DNA from: Melanopsichium pennsylvanicum
Lineage: Eukaryota; Basidiomycota; Ustilaginomycetes; Ustilaginales
Length of the DNA: 24,146 bases
Assembly: GCA_900208305.1 (NCBI GenBank)
Contig: OAPG01000043.1
Coordinates: forward strand, 1 to 24,146
Reading direction: 5' to 3'
The translations under genes and the position numbers were made by a program. This document shows positions 19,137-24,146 of this stretch, piece by piece. The notes beneath the pieces are model-generated. The model was given only the letters and a program-made list of their open reading frames with translations. It was not told the origin of the DNA and did not search any database. Each line of letters opens with the position of its first letter. Positions within the stretch are counted from its first letter, which is position 1.

Positions 19137-19208
19137 GGTACTATAACATAGTGGTAATGTGGCGTACTGTTAATACGTTCAACGAAAGTTCGATTCTTTC
19201 TAGTGCCT
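19137..19208 (+). tRNA. trnN: tRNA-Asn(GUU)
   Basis: 72-nt cloverleaf: acceptor GGTACTA/TAGTGCC (7 bp, one G-U), D stem ACAT/ATGT, anticodon stem GCGTA/TACGT with loop CTGTTAA (GUU), T arm GAAAG/CTTTC with loop TTCGATT. CCA is not encoded. It lies between ORF B and rps3 on the same strand. Confidence 0.96.
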
Positions 19209-19685
19209 TATTTTCATAGTTTAACAGTATAATCTAATACTATAAATGAAAACGATGTTAATACAGTACACACTATAGAATAGTGATGATGTTAAAGTAT
19301 ATACGGTGAATAAAAAGTACCATTCAAATTGAAGGGTATTATGGGACGCGCCTTAGAAAATAGATCCGATATTATATTAGCACAAAAATAGTATATAAAA
19401 TAAAATCTACGATTTTAGTGACGCAAAAAAGGATTATAATTTATTATAACGGGAACTAAAAATAGTAAATACTTCCTCCTTTCTGGTTATTGTACCCCTT
19501 TTTCTTTTTACTAAATCGAATAGAAATAGTACCACTAAAAGTTGTAATGAAATTTTATAACGGCAAGAAAAATGTAGGGCTTATAAAGTGATAATATTAA
19601 TTCTATTCTCGTTTTCCCCTAGTGAAAAATCATTTTATACATAGCATTTCTTTACTCGCGCCTAGTGCGCATTTTAAGAATAAAA
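19209..19685. other. Spacer trnN-rps3, right copy
   Basis: AT-rich leader of rps3. Holds a GGGACGCGCC run near 19342-19351 and, 20 bp before the chosen rps3 ATG, a GCGC-CTAGT-GCGC hairpin at 19658-19670. The latter contains an in-frame GTG that I do not accept as the start. Confidence 0.6.
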
Positions 19686-20504
19686 ATGAATATTATTATG
19701 CCAACAATTCCTAATGTTTACCTAAAAAGTAGTGGACGTCTACAACAACCACAAATGCAAATGAATAATTATGGAGTGGCGCCAGCGCATTCATTTAGTA
19801 AACAATCTCCAGGACTAGGTTCAACTCTATCTGGAAATACATCACTAAATAATAGTGCTATTTGTATCATTAATGCTTACTTTGGTACACTAAATAATAC
19901 AACAAAGAAAAAAAATACAAATACTAATCGGCTAGGTGTAAGTAGTAATGTATCTACTTCTTATTTTATTATCAGTAAACCGAACTTTAGTCATACTAAT
20001 AGTAAAGTTACTATTCCATTTTTTTATTATACTGCTTCTAACAGTAAAATTTCCTCTAATAATGAAGTTACAGACGGATCATTCCGAAAAAACTTTGCAG
20101 AACTAAGCACTACACTTGCTCAACTATATCAAAAAGAAGTAAATGTTATTGCTACTCGACTATATTATCCATATCTAAATAGCGATATTCTAAGTCAATA
20201 TCTTGCTTACAATGCACCAAGTAATACTTTCATGGATTTCCAAGAAGCTATTCTAACTAATCCAAGTCTACATAAAACGAATCTACCAGCACATATTAGT
20301 GGTATTAAAGTACAAGTTTCAGGACGACTAGTTACTGAAACAGTAATTCCACGTATTACTGTTAAATCTTGTCTAATTGGTTCTTTCCAACGTTCTCCTA
20401 ATAATATTACACTGTCACAAGCCTTTATTGATTACAGTAAATTTACAACTAAAAATGAACTAGGTGCTTTTACTGTAAAAGTTTGGATCTGTCAACGATC
20501 TTAA
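19686..20504 (+). CDS. rps3: Mitochondrial ribosomal protein uS3 (rps3/Var1 family)
   Basis: Small-subunit ribosomal protein S3 of the fungal mitochondrial ribosome, 272 residues. The C-terminal third carries the family signature: HISGIKVQVSGRL, ITVKSCLIGSF, then IDYSKFTTKNELGAFTVKVWI. The N-terminal part is Asn/Ser/Thr-rich, as is usual for fungal mitochondrial S3/Var1. An in-frame GTG at 19665 would add seven residues, but those use TTA and AGA, codons otherwise absent from the gene, and lie in a GC hairpin; the ATG at 19686 is therefore chosen (the ATG at 19698 is also possible). A GC 11-mer is inserted in frame (Ala-Pro-Ala, residues about 32-34). The single-base difference at the stop in the left copy makes this the better version. 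Confidence 0.92.
   Translation: MNIIMPTIPNVYLKSSGRLQQPQMQMNNYGVAPAHSFSKQSPGLGSTLSGNTSLNNSAICIINAYFGTLNNTTKKKNTNTNRLGVSSNVSTSYFIISKPNFSHTNSKVTIPFFYYTASNSKISSNNEVTDGSFRKNFAELSTTLAQLYQKEVNVIATRLYYPYLNSDILSQYLAYNAPSNTFMDFQEAILTNPSLHKTNLPAHISGIKVQVSGRLVTETVIPRITVKSCLIGSFQRSPNNITLSQAFIDYSKFTTKNELGAFTVKVWICQRS
19779..19789. repeat. GC 11-mer GCGCCAGCGCA in frame within rps3
   Basis: It encodes the phrase V-A-P-A-H with codons GTG GCG CCA GCG CAT. GCG occurs nowhere else in the gene, pointing to an inserted mobile GC word that preserved the frame. Confidence 0.88.
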
Positions 20505-20966
20505 ATATAGTTAATTAACTTAATATCGATAATTAACCGCTTCCCCTTCGTTTTTTGTAGAATAAAAAAACATCCAATTGAAGATTTTTATAACGCCTAT
20601 TAACTACAATTTTCTCTTATTTTTAATAATACGGACTATTAATTCAATATTTTATTGGCGTGGACTGTATTCTATTTTTAATGTACAATATTGATAGAAT
20701 TAGAATTATACAAAAACCCCGCGCCGGGCGCATAGCGCTGCCTATAAAAATGGAACGGCACGGGGATAGGTAAAAAGTCCACATATATATATAAGATTCT
20801 TTTTATATAAATGCATTTGTGCCGCTTATTTTTTTGTTTTTATTTTCGATTTTATAACAGTAATAAATATAGTAGCGCGCGCATTTTATATAGGGATATA
20901 AATTATTATATAGTCTTTAAATGAGCGGAGTCTGAATTATAAATAAAGAAATAATTAGATTATAAA
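20505..20966. other. Spacer rps3-trnG with GC double hairpin, right copy
   Basis: AT-rich, including TATATATATA near 20783-20792 and GTAGCGCGCGCA near 20871. The structured part is the element at 20717-20765. No gene is recognised. Confidence 0.6.
20717..20765. repeat. GC-rich double-hairpin element
   Basis: Outer CCCC/GGGG arms enclose a GCGC-CGG-GCGC hairpin, an AGCGCT palindrome and a TGCC/GGCA stem around TATAAAAATGGAAC. The phrase TATAAAAATGG recurs beside the CCTTCGG cluster near 17361-17373 (complement), which suggests related mobile units. Confidence 0.65.
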
Positions 20967-21037
20967 GCTAGTGTAGTTTAATGGTAAAACTTGGGACTTC
21001 CACTCTCACATTTTCGGTTCGATTCCGAATACTAGTA
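20967..21037 (+). tRNA. trnG: tRNA-Gly(UCC)
   Basis: 71-nt cloverleaf: acceptor GCTAGTG/TACTAGT (7 bp, two G-U), D stem GTTT/AAAC, anticodon stem TGGGA/TCTCA with loop CTTCCAC (UCC), T arm TTCGG/CCGAA with loop TTCGATT, discriminator A. Confidence 0.96.
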
Positions 21038-21100
21038 TAATATGTATAGATTTCTAAAATTTATACCCTGTACTGCTATATTTATTATTAAAGTATCGCA

Positions 21101-21130
21101 ACTAAAACTAAAACTAAAACTAAAACTAAA
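21101..21130 (+). repeat. ACTAAA microsatellite, five units
   Basis: Perfect five-unit tandem repeat. Mirror of 2481-2510. Confidence 0.97.
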
Positions 21131-21560
21131 TAAAAAATATCTGATTTTATTAGCCTAGATTAATAAGATGGTGAAATTAGAAATATGATTTAGTAGTTTT
21201 ATAATAAGTATAAATTTCTGATTATAAATATAAAGTAGTAATCGTAATGCTTTCAATTGGTCTAATTTAACTACTAGTAGCCATTCCTGTTTTGTCCAAT
21301 AAGATCTGATTTATGGTAAGTCATATAATTTATAGAAGTCTGAATATTTCGTTTTTCAATACTTAGTAGTAGCCCTGTTCGTCGAATTGAAGAGAAATCA
21401 TACACTTTATCAGTATCACGAGTGATCGCTTGAATGTCTTATGATTCTTCTTAAATTATTTACTAGAATACCAGTTGACATTAAAATATACTTCTTGTCC
21501 TACATTCGTCCCACAGCATGAATAATTGCTTGTTCATACATACGTTCTTCATACTGAGTA

Positions 21561-21586
21561 AATTGAAATTGAAATTGAAATTGAAA
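21561..21586 (-). repeat. TTTCAA microsatellite, right copy
   Basis: Mirror of 2025-2050. Confidence 0.95.
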
Positions 21587-21646
21587 TTGTTGAAGTACAT
21601 GGAATAGCTTGCTATCGTTGTTAAAGCTACCATTTGTATGCCATTC

Positions 21647-21657
21647 TGCGCTGGCGC
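21647..21657. repeat. GC 11-mer in ORF C, right copy
   Basis: Complement of GCGCCAGCGCA. Mirror of 1954-1964. Confidence 0.9.
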
Positions 21658-22188
21658 GACTAAAATAATAGTAGTAGCTATTAGTAGTCTTACCAATTTT
21701 ACAATTCTAATTATAGATACCGTTTGCAAATAGTGTCTTATGGAATTTGAATTCTTTTTCACCATTATCATAAAGATCTCGAATAGAACTGTAGTGATTA
21801 CCAAATCGTCGTTAAAAGTCCGTAGCACTACCCGTCTTCAGATAGATTATGTTGCACAATATATACCCCGGATTCATTAGTAAACTGAGATCGAGCAAAG
21901 GTATTGTGCGTACTTTTATTAACAAGGATTTACTTTTTAGACACTTCATAGTAAGTAATACCAGTATTTTTTATAGGTTCTTTAAGTAGGTGTAGTAATT
22001 TCCTTTTTTATCAAAATCAATTTTTAATACTAGTATAATTATAATTCAAATTATACATATCATTAAGTACTAGACGGTTCGTTTTCATCATGTTAGTATC
22101 ACTCCACGGAATATAATCCATTTTTAGTATAAATAGATTTGAGTTACCAGTACCAAAGATACTTTTAAATGATCAGAAGAGAAGGGGG

Positions 22189-22542
22189 GGCTATCAATCC
22201 GTATTTCTCTGGTGTTACGGCCTCAATAGCTACAGGCATGAATCCGTGATATACTCCACAGATCTCTGAACATTGTCCGTAGAACACTCCTTCACGCTCG
22301 ATAAGCACAGATGTTTGATTTAGTCGACCGCATCGATTTTAAGTCCTAGAGATGGAACGGGAAATCATGGATAAGGTCGTAACAATAAATCGAATGTGTG
22401 TATCGATTGGTACTACAACTCGATTATCTACATCTAGTAGTCGTAGTTGTCCATCCTCTAGATCTGTTTCAGGAACCATGTAGGAATCAAACTCGATTGA
22501 TTCTCCATCTTCATTAATGAAATCTGAGTACTCGTATGACCA
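22189..22542 (-). pseudogene. cox2: Decayed cox2 3' fragment, right copy
   Basis: Mirror of 1070-1423. Homology to cox2 begins abruptly at the Trp of WSYEYSDF (22542) and ends at the residue before the normal last codons (WIDS). Three internal deletions break the frame. About 40 bp at its 3' end (22200-22240) are identical to the intact cox2 end at 23999-24039, whereas the next ~90 bp differ at about 13 positions, mostly third codon positions. Confidence 0.85.
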
Positions 22543-22766
22543 GTTAGTAATATTAACACATTCGTATAAGAAGGTATACTTATTTAATAAACTATGCCTT
22601 TTTAAGCAAATAATAATATATGTTAACTTTTAATGTATAAAAATATTATACAAAATATAGTTGAATATTAATGTATAAATGAATATAATTATTGTATGAT
22701 TCAGAAATATACTGATAATAAGTATAATTAACTAGAACATCCTACCGAAATAAAATATACTAACCA
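22543..22766. other. AT-rich spacer, right copy
   Basis: Separates the cox2 relic from ORF A. The phrase AATGTATAAA occurs twice. Nothing else is recognised. Confidence 0.5.
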
Positions 22767-23799
22767 ATGAAATACACAAACGTAATCTTTAAAGAGTCAA
22801 ATAAAGAGCAAGATGAACGATTCAAACGAAGTCTCTTTGTAATGCAAGAAATTGCAAATAATACAGGACAACTTCTAAGAATATTAGTTATGCTCTAGGG
22901 CTTAAAGAAGGAGTAGTTACAGATAAAGTGGTTACAATTTGTGAAGGTATTGTTATAAATAGTATTACACTGCCTCTATCTAGTAGTAGTGCTGATCTGA
23001 TAATAGTTCACTATTCCGTAGTGTAGTAAGATCAAGCTCTTCAACTGGTACTAAAGTACCAGGTTGTTACCTACTTCATTCGCAGGATCCAACAAAGGAT
23101 ACATATATCGGACAAAGTAAATCACTAGCACAACGGGTACGAGAACACGCAAATGGGAGTTATAACGTTCAAAATCTTATTTTATTAAAGATTTTTGAAA
23201 TAAAGGAATTATAACTCTATTTATTATTTCAGAAGAAGTACTAGATACTATTACTATCACAAAAGAACTTTTTATTACTATTCTTGAACAATATCTTTTC
23301 TTTATTATAAACCTACTTATAATAAAATGTTTGTAGCTGGAACGAATATTGTAGATTCTAATGATCCTAAATTAAGTACAATTATTTGGAGTAAACTTTA
23401 CATTTATTATAAAGAAGGTGATACTCTTACACTTATCAATATTATGCATTCTACAGCAGCTTTTTCACGACTTATGAGTAAAACTATTTATTGGGCTCGA
23501 GGTATTGTTAAAAAAGGTGGTTGGATTCGTGATACCGCCGGAGGCTTATTACTAATACACCTGTATCTAATGTAAATATTAATACTCTACTTACTCTTAC
23601 TGAACTTAAATCAATTGTTGATGACGTTCTTAAACTACCCGTTACTCTGCCAACATCCAAGAGTGTGAAAGTAACTAATACTTTTACCAATGAAATTCTT
23701 TACTTTGATTCTCTAGGTAAAGCAGCTATTTATTTTAATAAGCCTCCTTCTTCCCTTTCACGACCTGTTAACCTCCACTCACTCTACCTTAAAAAATAG
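22767..23799 (+). pseudogene. GIY-YIG endonuclease-like ORF A, frameshifted
   Basis: ATG 22767 opens MKYTNVIFKESNKEQDERF. After a shift comes NISYALGLKEGVVTD, then the GIY-YIG core TKVPGCYLLHS with TYIGQSKSLAQRVREHANG (about 23040-23160), an EQYLFF-YYKPTYN segment typical of the end of the nuclease domain, KLYIYYKEGDTLTLINI, the DTAGG block on a GC-rich 14-mer (23533-23546), and a NUMOD-like tail EILYFDSLGKAAIYF before TAG at 23797. At least three frame breaks occur. One of them (near 23300) is absent from the left copy, so it is probably a sequence error. The product would be about 340 residues. It stands alone, antisense to cox2, between the two cox2 3' ends. Confidence 0.75.
23533..23546. 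repeat. GC-rich 14-mer TACCGCCGGAGGCT shared by ORFs A and B
   Basis: The same 14 bases occur at 18713-18726 in ORF B, at the matching protein position (Asp/Asn-Thr-Ala-Gly-Gly). Left-arm copies are at 71-84 and 4885-4898. Confidence 0.85.
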
Positions 23800-23972
23800 A
23801 AAATTGAATATGTTACCCCATAAAAAGGTTTATTATAGCACCCTAAATTACTCTACTTATTTATTTTTATTATAAAATTACCATACTTATTATTTTTTAT
23901 TATAAAATTACCATACTTATTGGCAATAGTAAAATAGAATTACGTAAGGGGGAAAAATTGCAAGTTATAATA
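23800..23972. other. Unique AT-rich spacer between ORF A and cox2 3' end
   Basis: Lies in the part with no mirror copy. Contains the 30-bp tandem repeat described next and a GTAAGGGGG run near 23943-23951. It separates convergent genes (ORF A plus, cox2 minus), so a transcription end or processing site would be expected here, but none is identifiable. Confidence 0.5.
23861..23920. repeat. Two-copy 30-bp tandem repeat
   Basis: Bases 23861-23890 and 23891-23920 match except for two adjacent positions. Both end TATAAAATTACCATACTTAT. Confidence 0.93.
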
Positions 23973-24146
23973 TTAAGATTGGCTATCAATCCAAGCTAGG
24001 TATTTCTCTGGTGTTACGGCCTCAATAGCTACAGGCATGAACCCATGATATACTCCACAGATTTCGGAACACTGTCCGTAGAATACACCTTCTCGCTCAA
24101 TTAGAACTGATGTTTGGTTTAGTCGTCCGGGCACAGCATCAATTTT
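23973..24146 (-). CDS. cox2: Cytochrome c oxidase subunit 2, intact 3' end (partial)
   Basis: The last 57 codons of cox2 on the minus strand, running off the window. They carry the CuA centre ligands: C-x3-C in GQCSEIC, the His of VYHGFM and its Met, then the C-terminal [16 protein letters not shown] and TAA at 23973. The protein sits in the inner mitochondrial membrane and passes electrons from cytochrome c to cox1. This is the only cox2 end in the window with an open frame and a stop, so it belongs to the functional gene, whose 5' part lies beyond 24146. All leucines are CTA and all arginines CGA. Confidence 0.95.
   Translation of the reverse strand, partial: KIDAVPGRLNQTSVLIEREGVFYGQCSEICGVYHGFMPVAIEAVTPEKYLAWIDSQS

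Larger units (their letters stand above)
21266..22121 (-). pseudogene. Decayed GIY-YIG endonuclease ORF C, right copy
   Basis: Mirror of 1490-2345. ATG is at 22121 on the minus strand, about 67 bp downstream of the cox2 relic. Contains the GC 11-mer at 21647-21657 and the TTGAAA microsatellite at 21561-21586, both inside the coding region. In one frame about 100 codons are readable with only a few stops, using host-like codons. Confidence 0.7.
11915..23616. repeat. Right arm of giant inverted repeat
   Basis: This is the mirror copy of 1-11699. It begins abruptly inside the rnl gene at the start of domain V and ends where the left arm runs out of window at base 1. The sequence after 23616 has no left counterpart, because the left arm is cut by the window edge and not because homology is seen to stop. 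Genes read outward on the plus strand here and on the minus strand in the left arm. Confidence 0.97.

Noticed and set aside
23617..24146. Continuation of the palindrome
   Set aside because: The left arm is cut by the window start, so no mirror sequence is available; symmetry cannot be claimed here.

Overview
The window is fungal mitochondrial DNA. The evidence is the AT-rich spacers, a mitochondrial-type large-subunit rRNA gene (rnl) cut by three group I introns, the intron-encoded LAGLIDADG and GIY-YIG homing endonucleases, a fungal-type rps3, three mitochondrial-style tRNAs, and cox2. Many short GC-rich hairpins, several free-standing GIY-YIG ORFs and a duplicated cox2 3' end suggest an early-diverging fungus (arbuscular-mycorrhizal or chytrid-like). 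That placement is an inference and not certain.

The dominant structure is a giant imperfect palindrome. Bases 1-11699 reappear as the reverse complement in 11915-23616, around a 215-bp single-copy centre (11700-11914). The centre lies inside rnl and carries domain IV on the minus strand. Each arm therefore holds the same genes in mirror image: minus-strand rnl, trnP, trnN, rps3 and trnG on the left, the same genes on the plus strand on the right. The two rnl copies diverge from the centre and both lack domains I-III. The arms are nearly identical; most differences I found are 1-2-nt indels, chiefly in homopolymers or AT-rich tracts. In one place the left arm keeps a reading frame that the right breaks, and in another the reverse. 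This fits a fold-back chimera in a noisy long-read assembly, but a real inverted-dimer or hairpin mtDNA molecule is not excluded.

Reading the right arm outward, the order is: rnl exons and introns at E. coli positions 2449, 2504 and 2596, each with a perfect P1 pairing; trnP(UGG); a tRNA-Tyr-like relic; a decayed GIY-YIG ORF; trnN(GUU); rps3; trnG(UCC); then, on the minus strand, a third decayed GIY-YIG ORF and a decayed cox2 3' fragment; then a plus-strand decayed GIY-YIG ORF. The last ~530 bp (23617-24146) are unique and hold the tail of that ORF, a small tandem repeat and an intact cox2 3' end on the minus strand. The cox2/endonuclease layout looks like a mobile endonuclease element that brought a replacement cox2 C-terminus and left the displaced one to decay.

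The best-preserved genes (rps3, the L2504 LAGLIDADG ORF, the L2596 GIY-YIG ORF) use only CTN for leucine and only CGN for arginine, with no TTA/TTG or AGA/AGG. This signature helps choose starts and reveals frameshifts.
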